From Saccharina japonica (Eukaryota > Sar > Phaeophyceae > Laminariales > Laminariaceae), in contig MEHQ01000113.1 of the NCBI GenBank assembly GCA_008828725.1, forward strand, positions 1-64,000: a stretch of DNA of 64,000 nucleotides, given 5' to 3'. Below the pieces are notes generated by a model. The model saw nothing but the letters and a program-made list of their open reading frames with translations. It searched no databases and was not told the origin of the DNA. The position numbers were made by a program, and so were the translations under genes. Shown here piece after piece: positions 1 to 11,785 of this stretch (its first letter is position 1; each line of letters opens with the position of its first letter).

Positions 1-312
1 CAAACCTCGACCAATGTGTCCGGCCGGGCCTCCCGTGTCGGGGTACTTAGCGTTTTGGCGAAAAGCGCTCGCGCGGAGAGAAAAGTTGCGAAAAGTGCGA
101 AAAATTCACAAACATAACAATACATATGTAGGCTACTCAATCACACCTCCCAGTAAATCATCCAAATCAAATTTCCCTTCCTTGGAAAAATCTTCAAACA
201 ATGCTCATGAAGACTATTAATAGATGCCACTACCAAAATGACCCCGGGTACTAAATAATACAAACAACCTTTATACAGCAGTAATACCTATTGATTGAGC
301 GGTAGCACTCAC
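1..312. other. No recognisable gene
   Basis: AT-rich sequence without a supported gene. The last part, with the words gattgagcggtag and acatgtacaaaattgcag, leads into the satellite. A similar gattgagcggtag word occurs near 6050, so this may be old repeat sequence. Confidence 0.5.
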
Positions 313-2692
313 ATATAAATACATGTACAAAATTGCAGCTGCTGCTCGGAGAGAGCTCGACAGCTTTTCTTAGACGTAGATTTTTTCCCTTTCCGCGATA
401 ACTGGCGATGACGTCCACCCGGCGACACGCAACTCCCTCACCGTGCTCGCCGACCCCTGCTCTGCCTACTCTGCCAAGGGCGGTCTCGGCCGTGCCCAAC
501 TCATGTCTCACGGGGCTGCGATTTTTCCAGGATTACATGCCCTTTTTGTCACGTGCACATACCATACCAACCAGTACATGATTTTTTGTTCTACACGCAA
601 ACCGCATTATTCAAGATTCCGTTTTTTTTATGTACGAGTAGACGACCAACCCGGAATTTTATCGTACCGGCTCCTTTTACTGCGGATATACACGTACGTA
701 TTATATGTACGAGTACCAGTACCGCTGCAAGCAGTAACAGAGTATCATATACCAGGTAATTTTTAATATGCGATGATATCTGTACAGTATTCATACGTGC
801 GTGGTATTCAGCAGTATGGCAGTGGTCGGTGTGTGCCTGGATATAGTACCGGCCAGGGCCTCGCGTGCGCTCGCGGGCGTGGACATGCGGGCGGTGGGCG
901 CTGCAGCAACGTTTATCAAGAATATGGAGAGCGCACATACAAAACACACACGCTCTTTTTTTTTTACACGCAACTACTGCTGTACATGCATAATCAAAGA
1001 TTCCCTCATCGTGCTCGCCGACCCCTGCTCTGCCTACTCTGCCAAGGGCGGTCTCGGCCGTGCCCAACTCATGTCTCACGGGGCTGCGATTTTTCCAGGA
1101 TTCCATGCCCTTTTTGTCACGTGCACATACCATACCAACCAGTACATGATTTTTTGTTCTACACGCAAACCGCATTATTATTCAAGATCCCGTTTCTTTT
1201 ATGTAGACGACCAACCCGGAATTTTATCGTACCGGCTCCTTTTGCTGCGGATATACACGTACGTATTATATGTACGAGTACCAGTATCGCTGCAAGCAGT
1301 AACAGAGTATCATATATCAGGTAATTTTTAATATGCGATGCAATCTGTACAGTATTCATACGTGCGTGGTATTCAGCAGTATGACAGTGGTCGGTGTGTG
1401 CCTGGACATAGTACCGGCCAGGGCCTCGCGTGCGCTCGCGGGCATGGACATGCGGGCGGTGGGCGCTGCAGCAAAGTTTATCAAGAGTATGGAGAGCGCA
1501 CATACAAAACACACACGCTCTTTTTTTTTTACACGCAGCTACTGCTGTACATGCATAATCAAAGATTCCCTCATCGTGCTCGCCGACCCCTGCTCTGCCT
1601 ACTCTGCCAAGGGCGGCCTCGGCCGTGCCCAACTCATGTCTCACGGGGCTGCGATTTTTTCCAGGATTCCATGCCCTTTTTGTCACGTGCACATACCATA
1701 CCAACCAGTACATGTTTTTTTGTTCTACACGCAGACCGCGCTATGCAAGATTCCGTTTTTTTATGTAGACGACCAACCCGGAATTTTATCGTACCGGCTT
1801 CTTTTGCTGCGGATATACACGTACGTATTATATGTACGAGTACCAGTACCGCTGGAAGCAGTAACAGAGTATCATATACCAGGTAATTTTTAATATGCGA
1901 TGATATCTGTACAGTATTCATACGTGCGTGGTATTCAGCAGTATGGCAGTGGTCGGTGTGTGCCTGGATATAGTACCGGCCAGGGCCTCGCGTGCGCTCG
2001 CGGGCGTGGACATGCGGGCGGTGGGCGCTGCAGCAACGTTTATCAAGAATATGGAGAGCGCACATACAAAACACACACGCTCTTTTGTTTTACACGCTAC
2101 TGCTGTACATGCATAATCAAAGATTCCCTCATCGTGCTCGCCGACCCCTGCTCTGCCTACTCTGCCAAGGGCGGTCTCGGCCGTGCCCAACTCATGTCTC
2201 ACGGGGCTGCGATTTTTCCAGGATTCCATGCCCTTTTAGTCACGTGCACATGCCATACCAACCAGTACATGATTTTTTGTTCTACACGCAAACCGCACTA
2301 TGCAAGATTCCGTTTTTTTATGTAGACGACCAACCCGGATTTTTATCGTACCGGCTCCTTTTACTGCTGATATACACGTACTACGTACTATATGTACGAG
2401 TACCAGTACCGCTGCAAGCAGTAACAGAGTATCATATACCAGGTAATTTTTAATATGCGATGATATCTGTACAGTATTCATGCGTGCGTGGTATTCAGCA
2501 GTACGATAGTGGTCGGTGTGTGCCTGGATATAGTACCGGGCAGGGCCTCGCGTGCGCTCGCGGGCGTGGACATGAGGGCGGTGGGCGCTGCAGCAACGTT
2601 TACCAAGAATATGGTGATGGAGAGCGCACATACAAAACACACACGCTCTTTTTTTTTACACGCAGCTACTACTGTACATGCATATACCCGTA
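313..2692. repeat. Satellite array, four ~560-bp tandem units
   Basis: The landmark tccctcaycgtgctcgcc recurs at about 434, 1002, 1567 and 2125, and atatgcgat at 766, 1331, 1893 and 2453, giving a period of 558-568 bp. Units differ by a few substitutions and by the length of T-runs before acacgc. Each unit stays open in several frames on both strands, giving apparent ORFs of 140-195 residues that restart in every unit; I read these as by-products of the repeat. In the first unit the plus frame extends left into an added flank (about 390-434) and reads like an exon (DDVHPATRNS then LADPCSAYSAKGG), so the ancestor may have held a coding exon. No family is recognised. A single-unit relative lies at 4379-5060. 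Confidence 0.9.
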
Positions 2693-2712
2693 CGTACGTA
2701 CGTACGTACGTA
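2690..2712. repeat. (TACG)n microsatellite
   Basis: About five and a half TACG repeats immediately at the right edge of the 560-bp satellite, marking its boundary. Confidence 0.9.
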
Positions 2713-3871
2713 TCATAACACCTCAGTACCATAGGGTGATATTTACAAGAAATAGGAAATTCGGAAGCCGTTATATTGAAGCTAGTATAAAACGCATCCT
2801 CTCCTCTCATGTAAATAAGAAACCTAGCCTCCGTTTGTGAGTGTTTTTCATTATTAGGTGTCATGTACTACTGCTGTACACCCCTTGGCAGTACAGAGTC
2901 GCTTTGTTCGCCCTAAGCTTAGCTACTAATCTACCTCAGTAGGCTACTCCTCGCCGTTACGGGCATTGCGCGTAGCCGCAGGCGGGCGTCAGCCCGCCGC
3001 GGCGAAGCTGCCCTCGTACTATCTTTATATATAGACAGCGTGATGCCCCATTATAACTTCATTACAGTATTGCCATTAAAACGAATTTGTGTAAACAATA
3101 TATACCTCACATCGCTCACATACGCCGAATCAACTTGTGTTAGCTCCCTTCGTGCAACGTAATAAAAGGTATCTCTCACATTCTCCGAAATCATGTTTTG
3201 TAAGCTGCCTTCATTCAACGTTCCAAGATATTGTCCTTTGCGACGTCATCTTCGAAACCCGCATGTGTTCCTGCCCCCCTGCGCTTTTAACATCCGGTCC
3301 TCGTCATCTTCCGCCGCTTCCCCCCAATTCCATCGAAATACGAGTCGTTCGACCTACCGAGGGGTTCACGCAATCCTCTCTGTCGTCTTCTGTACACTAT
3401 TAATACATATATAAGCGCCCTGTGGACGGATGCAGACAACAGAGCAGTACCTCCCTCTATAACTCTTCAACAACACCCATTTTGAAAACCATGCTTACTA
3501 TCACCTTTTACCGCAGCACACTACTGTACACACGCAGTCATGCACGCGTGACACGATAAGGTGCCTTCCCCTTACAAAAATGGTTTGACCCGCCGCGTTG
3601 TTGGTGGAGATCATACCAACCTTCAGTTCCGCCGCATCATGCCGCTACGTATCGAAAACCCGCCGCATTATTTTATTTTATGGAACTCCACTTTCCTGAT
3701 CGCCCAACGACTTCACCTCCCACTTTGATCATTCTCCTGTCGCATGATCTACACGTCCACTTTAAACCAATCAAGTATGCCTTCGACAGCAAGAGGATCT
3801 TCTAAAGCCAAGCCGTGGCTCCATCATAGCAGCTGCTGTACATATACGTACTGCTGTAGACTCCCTACATG
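2713..3871. other. No recognisable gene
   Basis: Unique-looking sequence with only short, low-complexity ORFs (for example 3137-3403). There is a GC-rich hairpin near 2968-3000 (ggcgggc facing gcccgcc). No promoter or RNA gene could be supported. Confidence 0.4.
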
Positions 3872-4140
3872 GGTCGGAGGTCAGAGAACAGTTACCGAAG
3901 AAAGCACGCGAAGACATGAGCTCTGTCTGCACGTCTACGCACCAAAACCCTCACAAGGCACGATTATTCGGAGAACTCGTCATAGATCTCGACGTCAAGG
4001 CCTCGTGCGGACGCTACGGCGTAAAGCGGGCGGTTCCTCGACGCCTGCCGTTGCAGGCGAGGCGAGGGCACGCCTCAGCGAAGGAACCGCGCGGAGAGGC
4101 GGTCAGAGGCGGGAGATATCCGCAGACCAAAGGATGTGCA
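3872..4140 (+). repeat. Dispersed ~270-bp coding-derived repeat, copy 1
   Basis: This stretch matches, in reverse orientation, 44866-45150, at roughly 80 percent by eye. In one plus-strand frame both copies keep a similar peptide (here GSEVREQLPKKAREDMS, then ARLFGELVIDLDVKA and GRYG), and many of the nucleotide differences in the first half fall in third codon positions. The other copy has a frame change and a stop. I read both as fragments of an unrecognised protein-coding repeat. The GC-rich right half can fold into paired hairpins (gcctgc-cgtt-gcaggc; gaggcg facing cgcctc inside ggttcct facing aggaacc), so a structured RNA is an alternative. Confidence 0.6.
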
Positions 4141-4378
4141 TACCTGGTATTGTGCTAAAATACCTAAGATAAATAGGTTTACAGCAGCAGCAGTAATGCG
4201 TTCGCATGCACCACTTGATAAAACCGTCCGCCATTCATTGCAGTGTGCGTTTTGGTCTGTCTGGTGCTACTCGCGACGGATGCTGACTGTACGAGTATGC
4301 ATAGCTGATCTGTTGTACGAATACGAATAATATGGCCTACCTTTCGCTGCATAGGCTATGACTCATACCAGGGTATGT

Positions 4379-5060
4379 CATATAAATACATGTACAAAAT
4401 TGCAGCTGCTGCTCGGAGAGAGCTCGACAGCTTTTCTTAGACGTAGATTTTTGCCCTTTTCGCGATAACTGGCGATGACGTCCACCCGGCGACACGCAAC
4501 TCCCTCATCGTGCTCGCCGACCCCTGCTCTGCCTACTCTGCCAAGGGCGGTCTCGGCCGTGCCAACTCATGTCTCACGGGGCTGCGATTTTTCCAGGATT
4601 CCATGCCCTTTTGTCACGTGCACATACCATACCAACCAGTACATGCTTTTTTGTTCTACACGCAAACCGCATTATTCAAGATTCCGTTTTTATTATGTAG
4701 ACGACCAACCCGAGAATTTTATCGTACCGGCCCTTTTACTGCGGATTATACACGTACGTATTATATGTACGAGTACAGTACCGCTTGCAAGCAGTACAGA
4801 GTATCATATACACAGGTAATTTTTAATATGCGATGATATCTGTACAGTATTCATACGTGGTGGTATTCAGCAGTATGATAGTGGTCGGTGTGTGCCTGGA
4901 TAAGTACGGGCAGGGCCTCGCGTGCGCTCGCGGGCGTGGACATGCGGGCGGTGGGCGCTGCAGCAACGTTTACCAAGAATATGGAAAGCGTACATACAAA
5001 ACACACACGCTCTTTTTTTTATACACGCACTACTGCTCGTACATGCATAACAACATTCCT
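4379..5060. repeat. Single-unit copy of the 560-bp satellite
   Basis: It begins with the same left flank as the first array (atacatgtacaaaattgcagc), carries one unit (landmark at about 4500), then degenerates after the T-run near 5015. It has more indels than units in the main array, so it is older or less homogenised. Its left edge is the same as that of the array at 313. Confidence 0.85.
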
Positions 5061-6800
5061 TTTTTTTATGTTGACGACGAACCCGGATTTTTATGGACCA
5101 CGTACTATCTGTATGATCTATAGTATGTCACGTTATGTGCGTACGTCGTATAGTTTGATGCTGCTCGATCCTATCATAGCATACGAGTTATATACTCGTC
5201 GTACCCGAATACTGCTTACTTAAAGTGAGTACAAAGTGTTACACATACAAGTATGCTCACCTAGGTACATTAAACTCCTAACTATTTAATGCGCTTCGTA
5301 GTGAGTGATGAACTGTTCCCTTTTCAATTCTTCACGGTTTCGTAATAAAATGATGCGATGTTGTCTTTGTTTTTGAACCAGTCCGTGCTCTACCCCCAGA
5401 GCACGCCACGCAACGCTGCTGCTTAAACAGTGCTCCCTGTGACCTCGGGACGTGTGGCCAACCGTTTAAAGCGCCAGAAACACTCCGGAGGCGAGCTGTC
5501 AGTCGGTTACTATCAAGAGCTGTAAGAGCAACGACCAACACGCAGGATTCGCCCTGTTTCTGGCCGGACCGAGGGTAGAGCACTGCACACCCCGCGGGCC
5601 GCGAGCCTCTAAACAAAATTCTGTTCCCGGGGAATGCTCGCCCTGGGTCCCAGGATGGACGCCAACAAGAGTTTACGGGTGCGGAGCCCCCCCCGATGGT
5701 GGTGAAAGTTTTCTCCGGCGAACGAAACTCGATCAACCAGTTGCGATTTTACAGCAAGCAGAGACAAGCCTTTGCGGTACGATCCAACCCCAGTGCTCCG
5801 GGTACAAGTGCTCAATCGGGCCGGGTGTTCCTGCTGGGCCAAGCCTATGTTGCTGTCTATGTCGGGCTGGCCTCTTTTTCCACAGCTTGGAATACGACAC
5901 GATATATGGGAGATGGAAATATGGATCTTCATTTTGATATTTTCGGAACTTTTTCGTTGCCACAAAAAATGAAGGCAAATACCTTTATTTGAAGAAAAAA
6001 AGGCACGTTCTCAAATGGTTACTACTGTAGTAGTAATACATATCGATTGAGCGGTAGAACTTACAGCTATCATGTACTTTTTTTACATACACAGCAGTAC
6101 TACTGTAAAATACACACATTACTATGCGATTCCAAAGGCTTTCAAGACAGACATACTGCTGTACTGGTCTACTCGTAAGAAAGGAACCCACCGAAAAATT
6201 AAGAAAATTCTGAACTTAGTCAATGCATAGACTTTAAGAAAATGATCCATTTCTATGGATTACCTGGGCCTAAACCACGATTCAGTGTACATTCCTAGGA
6301 ACCTGTCCTCTCAGGGACCAAAACAAGTCAACGCAACATGAGAAAATATGCCTTCGATCACACCCGGAATAAGAAAGTCAGCCTGAGCCCGATTCTCAAG
6401 TCTCGTATGAGAGGGCCGGCACCGTGCATTAGTCACGCCTATAAACATTATGTACATATGATACATACACATACAACCAGAGTTTATACGGAATCAAACA
6501 TTTACAACGACCGTCACAAGACAATTAAATCCTCAAGAAAGATGAAAAATAAGTTGCATCTCAACAACAGTCAGTCGCAATGCAAGAACATCGCCTACCC
6601 CTTGATCCATAAAATGCATAGCATTTCATACCAACCACCGATTCCCTTACATCCCCAAACTCCCCTCCCATGAAGCGCTCCATAGCGTCCTCGACGTTCT
6701 TACAATCGTCCTATCGTCGTACTCACCGTCCGGGCAACAATGTGGTGAAACCACCGCTCGCCCGCATGTAGGCGAGGGCTATGGTCATATCCGCCGGACC
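5061..6800. other. Unrecognised sequence with several weak ORFs
   Basis: From 5332 to 5990 the DNA is GC-richer than its surroundings and open in several overlapping frames: 134 residues on the minus strand ending at 5332, 118 residues on the minus strand from 5965, and 98 residues on the plus strand from 5696. None resembles a family I know and they cannot all be real. Inverted words (gtgctctaccc and gggtagagcac) at about 5388 and 5573 give local hairpin potential. The 111-residue plus ORF at 6338-6673 is basic and low in complexity; I do not support it as a gene. Confidence 0.35.
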
Positions 6801-6805
6801 GTACA

Positions 6806-6900
6806 CCCCCCCCCCCCCCCCCCCCCCCCACCACCCCCCCCCGGTCCCTACATAACACACTTAGCCACACTATCTGCTTTCTGCATTCGAACCTATGACA
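6806..6900. repeat. C-run-headed repeat, copy 1
   Basis: A run of 24 C (6806-6829), broken by ACCA and continued to 6842, is followed by ggtccctacataacacacttagc, then tttctgcattcgaacctatgacacc. The same order (C-run, attacatacacacacttagc, ttcttcattcgacctatgacat) occurs at 7244-7325. Confidence 0.7.
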
Positions 6901-7243
6901 CCTTTAGCCCCCCAGACTCAAGTTTTATACGAGAGACATCTTACACGAGTATCATAGTCGTACTATAAACTCATCGCACATATATAATTATACGACACAC
7001 ATTGGTAGAGATAGACAACAAAACGTGACATATATCATGTTATCTCGAACTCATACACACCATCCACTCAAAAACAAACCAAAATTACTAACATATTACC
7101 TAATTCGCGGAACGCCATGGTCTCAAAGGAACCCTCAGGTTTGATTTAGGCGCCACCTCGAGCCATATCAAATATAACCTGGCATCACAACAGCAGCTGA
7201 AAAAGAAACAGCAGCTCATTCCCCGAAGAAGCAAATGCTATCG

Positions 7244-7325
7244 CCCCCCCCCCCCCCCCGGCCTGCATTACATACACACACTTAGCGCTCACATATTTGC
7301 CTTCTTCATTCGACCTATGACATCT
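7244..7325. repeat. C-run-headed repeat, copy 2
   Basis: A run of 16 C (7244-7259) is followed by a diverged copy of the sequence that follows the C-run at 6806. The run lies at the same edge of the repeat in both copies, so it belongs to the element and is not random. Confidence 0.7.
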
Positions 7326-8078
7326 CTATGTGAAAATAAGCCACGGCCTTACGGCCGCGGCATCATGCACTAAAGTTCAGGCAGTATTGGGCAAGCCCGA
7401 CTACTGTGCAGGTTCACTCTGGTTACTCTCAATCACTCGCACTCCCACGTGTTTGGTTCATATTATTAGCGGTTCCTTGCCTCTCCAGAAGTTCTGAGCA
7501 GGAGGGCAAGTATTCCTCTTCTCATCAGAGGATACTATAAATAATAACGCCTCGACAACAATAGAGGGGAAACGGGGATATCATGAATACCATGACACAA
7601 GCCCACCCTGAAGGGCAGTACATGCAGATGCATAGAAATCAGGAGGGTACAAAATCCATCTAGAAAATTCTGAGAAATGGATCGAAGATACTATGCTTCA
7701 CAACCCACTCCCACAACTCTATAACTTGCGAGGCGAAAGCCGGTAAACAAACAAATCTGCCGCCTACAGAAAGCAGGTTTCTAACCAAGGACGACACGAA
7801 CACCATGCTGAAAAAAGGCGGCAAGCCGAAGAGTGCACCCAACGTAGGGCGCACAACTTTTTAAAGAGCAAACATTACGATGTGCGCCAAAGTATCTGCC
7901 TAGGGGAACTAATGGGGTCCTACCACTACGGAGACTATAACGCAGGATACGTAAGCATTCAGCACTGGCGAGACAAGGGTTCCAGAGAAAAAAAAAACAA
8001 TGAAAATAATCAGCACGAATTTGAGGGGGCGGCACGAGTGCTAACATGTGTGAACTCCGACCAACCGTAGGGGGGACG
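7326..8078. other. No recognisable gene
   Basis: Only short ORFs without recognisable features. A diverged gtagggcgcac word near 7844 recurs near 9104, suggesting old duplication across this region. Confidence 0.35.
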
Positions 8079-8320
8079 CATGCTACGATAGAGGTGCACC
8101 ATGTTTTTTCTGAGCTCCTCACTTAAGGAGCGTCATACCTCACGAAAAAATGATTTTGAAGGGAAATAAAAAGTGCTGCCGGATGATAAATCGCTTGGCC
8201 GAAGTATCTTATGAAAAATATTTCGTCACAAAAACGAAAGTCCGACGAATTTGGGTTAAGGAGCCCGATCGTTCAGAAACCGATTCAGCCGAAAAGTGCT
8301 ACCTCTACCGTAGCACGCAT
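8079..8320. mobile_element. MITE-like foldback element, copy 1
   Basis: About 242 bp bounded by terminal inverted repeats: catgctacgatagaggtgca on the left, and acctctaccgtagcacgcat on the right, which is its near reverse complement. A subterminal palindrome gagctcctcacttaaggagc lies next to the left end. There is no coding capacity, which fits a non-autonomous DNA element. Relatives lie at 26555-26828, 33762-34035 and 62323-62571, with a more diverged one at 10208-10443. Confidence 0.75.
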
Positions 8321-8520
8321 CGGGGGAGAGAACAAAACGATTTGCAGATGCCAAATGCCAAGGGGGAAACATAATAGGCAGAAACAGAGCACGATAGTCC
8401 AGACCCAAAGAGGAAATGCTTCGGGCAATCCGAAAGTAAGCGGTCTGGTGCAACGGTGCAAAGTGACACAAAAAGAAGCCTACTACGTATCCACGAAAAG
8501 CACGGCCCGAGTGGAAAAAA

Positions 8521-9052
8521 GAGAAGGGCGCTCGATAGCCGAGGTGGCCAAACAGTTTCGGGAACGACTTGCAGCACACTCAAGCAAGAGTGGCGCGGAG
8601 GAACGGAACCCCTAAAAAGCAAAACAAAATCCGACAACGGGAAGGGTGCTCGATAGTCGAGGTAGCCAAACAGTTTCGAGAACGACTTGCAGCACACTCA
8701 AACAAGAGTGGCGCGGAGGAACCGCAAAAAATACAAAACCCGACAACGGGGAGGGCGCTCGACAGTCGAGGTAGCCAAACAGTTTCGGGAACGACTTTCA
8801 GCACACTCAAACAACAGTGGCGCGAAGGAATCCCAAAAAATACAAAATCCGACAACGGGGAGGGCGCTCGACCGTCGAGGTAGCCAAACAGTTTCGAGAA
8901 CGACTTGCAGCACACTCAAACAAGAGTGGCGCGGAGGAACCCCAAAAAATACAAAATCCGACAACGGGGAGGGCGCTCGACAGTCGAGGTAGCCAAACAG
9001 TTTCGGGAACGACTTTCAGCACACTCAAACAAGAGTGGAGCGGAGGAACCCA
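8521..9052. repeat. 109-118-bp minisatellite, five copies
   Basis: The word ctcgayagycgaggtrgccaa recurs at about 8531, 8649, 8758, 8867 and 8976, giving spacings of 118, 109, 109 and 109 bp. The unit length is not a multiple of three, so the peptide AKQFRERLAAHS moves from frame to frame. Long ORFs appear on both strands. This argues against a functional coding repeat. Confidence 0.9.
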
Positions 9053-9840
9053 ATAACTAAAATCCGAAAATGCAAAAGTAGGATTTCACGCTCAAGCTGA
9101 AGTAGGGCGCACAAGGTAAACGCATGCAATACATAGGTGAGAATCGCAGCACAACGTGAGAAAAGAAGCCGTAGGCACACAGCGGCCACGTATCAAGCTG
9201 CAAAGCAAGACGAATACGAAGAAGAAAAGGGGAAAACAGAAAACAGCACTCCCAACACGCTCGAAGGGAGGGCGGAAACAATGTTTGTAGCGGTGACCAG
9301 AGAAATAAGGCATGCTTTGGCTGCCTTACCTTAGCGAAAATGCAAGGGCGGGGGGCAGGGGCGTAGAGAAATCCTAGAAATTACATAAAACAAATCAGAG
9401 GGACCAACAACAACATGAAGACGCTACGTGGTGCCTAATCCTAGACATGACAGGGAGGCAGCGTAGCAAATGGGCCGAAAGAAAACAAATATGTGTTCGG
9501 ACACAAGTAGTCACAGCGGTCGCGCGCGGCACGCGGGAAAAAGTGATACACAGATAGGCAAGTAGAAAAACGCGGAAAATGAAGCAAAGACAGAAGCAAG
9601 CGTTTGGGGAGGGGGTGCGTGATCCATCGTAAATGACGCGCCTCGTATCGACAGACAGCCGGCAAGGGCTGAAATATTATCGCCTATAGGGGACGTCGAA
9701 GTCACGACGAAAGATACCTTCCGCGATGTCAACGTGGCTTCTGGGCTTGGTTATCTGGCGGGTAAAAGGATTAACACCAAGAAAAACGAAACTAAGGGGA
9801 AATTGCAGTTAACGCGGCACCCGAGTCGGATAGGTGGTCG
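9053..9840. other. No recognisable gene
   Basis: Purine-rich sequence on the plus strand with short ORFs of 60-75 residues on both strands. Nothing recognised. Confidence 0.35.
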
Positions 9841-10110
9841 AGCGGCGTACGGTATAACTAGTCCGGACTCAACAAACGTTTCAGGTCTCCGGCATAAAAA
9901 GCGAGAGATGGCATGAAGAAATCGTCGAGGCGGGATACCGACAAATAAGCAAAATTCGCCAATAATGAACAAAATAGCGCGACACCCGAGCCAAGTGCAG
10001 GGGCGAGCGCTTGGGTATGACTAGTCCGGTCTCGACGAACGTTGCGGGTCTCCGGCAAAAACAACTATACCAAAAGAAAACGTGAAGAAATCGTCAAGGT
10101 GGAGTACCCA
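9841..10110. repeat. Imperfect tandem duplication, ~163-bp period
   Basis: The block actagtccggactcaacaaa, then ggtctccggca and gaagaaatcgtcgagg, starts at about 9857. It recurs at about 10020 with scattered changes. Confidence 0.7.
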
Positions 10111-10207
10111 AAAGGAAGCAGGATCTAAAACAAAAATAAAATTAACTGACTAAAAGCAGAGGCGTACCAGTCTAGATGCCTACGAAATAAAAGCAGGGGC
10201 AGAGCAA

Positions 10208-10443
10208 TCCCACGGTAGGTGTACCAGGTCTTGACTCAATATTTTCTGACTAGTTGAGTTCCTCACGCGAGTAACCACCGGATACTATTATCATTTTACT
10301 GGTGTGTTTGTTGTTAGACTACCGCATTGGAACGTTTGGTCGGGTTGCGCGAACGAATGTTTCCGAAGTCATGTTTCGGGTGAGATATTGAGCTCCTCAT
10401 GTAAGGAGCTCAGACAATTCTGCTGCGCCCCTACCGTGGGACG
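10208..10443. mobile_element. Diverged MITE-like foldback element
   Basis: The ends form inverted repeats: tcccacggtagg at about 10209, and cctaccgtggga at about 10431. Next to them lie gagttcctcacgcgag (left) and the palindrome gagctcctcatgtaaggagctc (right). These resemble the subterminal ggagctcctca palindrome of the 8079 element. Size (~236 bp) and architecture match, so I place it as an old member or sister family. Confidence 0.5.
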
Positions 10444-10889
10444 AGTCCGCATACCAAGCCTACATGCCTACGAAGGCAATCATTGCAGTTAGTTACTTAG
10501 TGGGGGAAATAAAAGAAAAATCGTGAAGACCCGGAATCAATTACTACCACTACATGAGTTAACTAACACCAGCAAACCCAACTTGTCGCAGCGTGGTCGG
10601 CAAGTTCGACTTCGCGGGACTAATCGACGTTGCGCAATATTTCATGCTGAAGGGCTCTACCTTGGCGAGTGTGAAGGCACCACGAACTCCGCTTCGCTCC
10701 AATAGCTGTAGTGTAGAGAGAAGAAGAGAGCTTGACCTTGACGGTCCGGGATCGTCCAAGAAAGGAACCATGCAGATGGCGGTTGTTGTGGTGTGAGCGG
10801 AGACCTTGCCGAGCCACCAGTGATGACCGCGGGCCTTGTATCAGAAGTGGGCAGCAGACGGGTAGGATGGTGCTACGGAAACGGTTGGT
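10444..10889. other. No recognisable gene
   Basis: Lies between the foldback element and the retrotransposon 3' end. It may include the retrotransposon's 3' untranslated region, but I could not identify a long terminal repeat or polypurine tract. Confidence 0.3.
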
Positions 10890-11269
10890 CTAGTCTTGGT
10901 GCGTGGCGAAGCGGTAGCCTGGAGACGCCTGTCGGGCGCCCTGATCTCGTGAGAGTTCTCGTTGAGCAGCACCGACGCGCATGCAACGACACAGCCGATG
11001 TTTATGTTGAAGTAGAAGCGGTGCACCGGTCCAACAGTAAATAATATGCTGTCGGAAGTGTTGTAGGTAAAGAAACTTGGCGACCAGAGGGCGGACGTCG
11101 GGAGATGCTTCTGCGGGGGAAGGACTGACTGTTAAGATCTTGAATGGCCCGGTTCAGTTGAGCGAGAAGGTCGCTTTGATAACCTTGGAGTGCCTGCTTG
11201 GACCCCGCGCCGGATGGAAGCGGCAGCGTTGTAGATTGACCTCCAACCCCTGGTGGCGTAGATGGGGGG
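10890..11269 (-). pseudogene. Integrase C-terminal region (GPF motif), broken
   Basis: In one minus frame the segment reads KVIKATFSLN, then a TGA where the family has Trp, then TGPFKILTV, followed by residues of the post-integrase tail ending with RVGAAQRELS near 10950. The GPY/F module after the core is known in Ty3/gypsy integrases. The TGA and changes of frame make it non-functional. Confidence 0.65.
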
Positions 11270-11785
11270 TTACTTGAGCCCGTCGAATAGCGCAGAATTG
11301 CGGCGTTCGACGCGGGAAATATAGTGTTGGTCGCGAACCAGGGCGAACGAACGTAGCTGGCGATCGACGGCCAGGTCGATATATACGAGCTGGTCACGAG
11401 CGAGGCTTTTTTTTGTGTTTACGAGCGTTAGGGCGCTCGCGAAGACGGTGAGGGGTAGGCGAAGGAGGTGGTTCATATGCACCTCATTGGGGGCCAACCC
11501 GGTGGCGGCCCAGACTGAACTGTTGTGCGGCGAATGAGCGTCACAATCATCGTGTCGCTCGTTGGCGACCATAGCGAGCATCAGAGCCATGTTATGATTC
11601 ACGCGCTCGACGCCGCCATTGCCGTTGGGATGATCGGGGCTTGTAAATAGCTGGAGACAGCTTGCAGCAGAGTTGGAGGCCAATGTCGGAGAGACTAACG
11701 GGGCGTCCCCACAGAGGGATATACTTGTTGGCCATGCTGTTCGCTGTGCGTGAGGCCGTGAACTCGGCCGCAGAAAAGCGTACAT
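11270..11785 (-). pseudogene. Integrase catalytic core, C-terminal half
   Basis: A 172-codon minus-strand frame contains HPNGNGGVERVNHNMA, the region carrying the catalytic Glu of the D,D-35-E triad, then ATGLAPNEVHMNHLLRLPLT and SLARDQLVYIDLA, typical of the segment after the core in Ty3/gypsy integrases. The sequence around the second catalytic Asp (LSDIGLQ) is in another frame, and several residues between are lost. The core is therefore split by at least one frameshift. It continues from the zinc-binding region at 11786-12096. Confidence 0.82.

Noticed and set aside
443-2864. Long ORFs (up to ~195 residues) on both strands of the 560-bp satellite
   Set aside because: They recur in every unit, overlap in several frames on both strands and shift with small indels; they are explained by the repeat. 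Only the possibility of a gene-derived ancestor is kept.
5380-5590. tRNA D-arm-like words (gtgctctgggggtagagcac on the minus strand)
   Set aside because: No T-arm or acceptor stem follows; treated as a local hairpin.
5332-5965. Minus-strand ORFs of 134 and 118 residues
   Set aside because: They overlap each other and a plus-strand ORF, with no recognisable domain; not supported as genes.
6806-6842. Telomere-like or assembly-gap filler
   Set aside because: Pure C-run with a repeat following it that recurs at 7244; no telomeric repeat present.
10444-10889. LTR of the Ty3/gypsy element
   Set aside because: I could not find a matching repeat on the other side of the element (18-21 kb) by eye.
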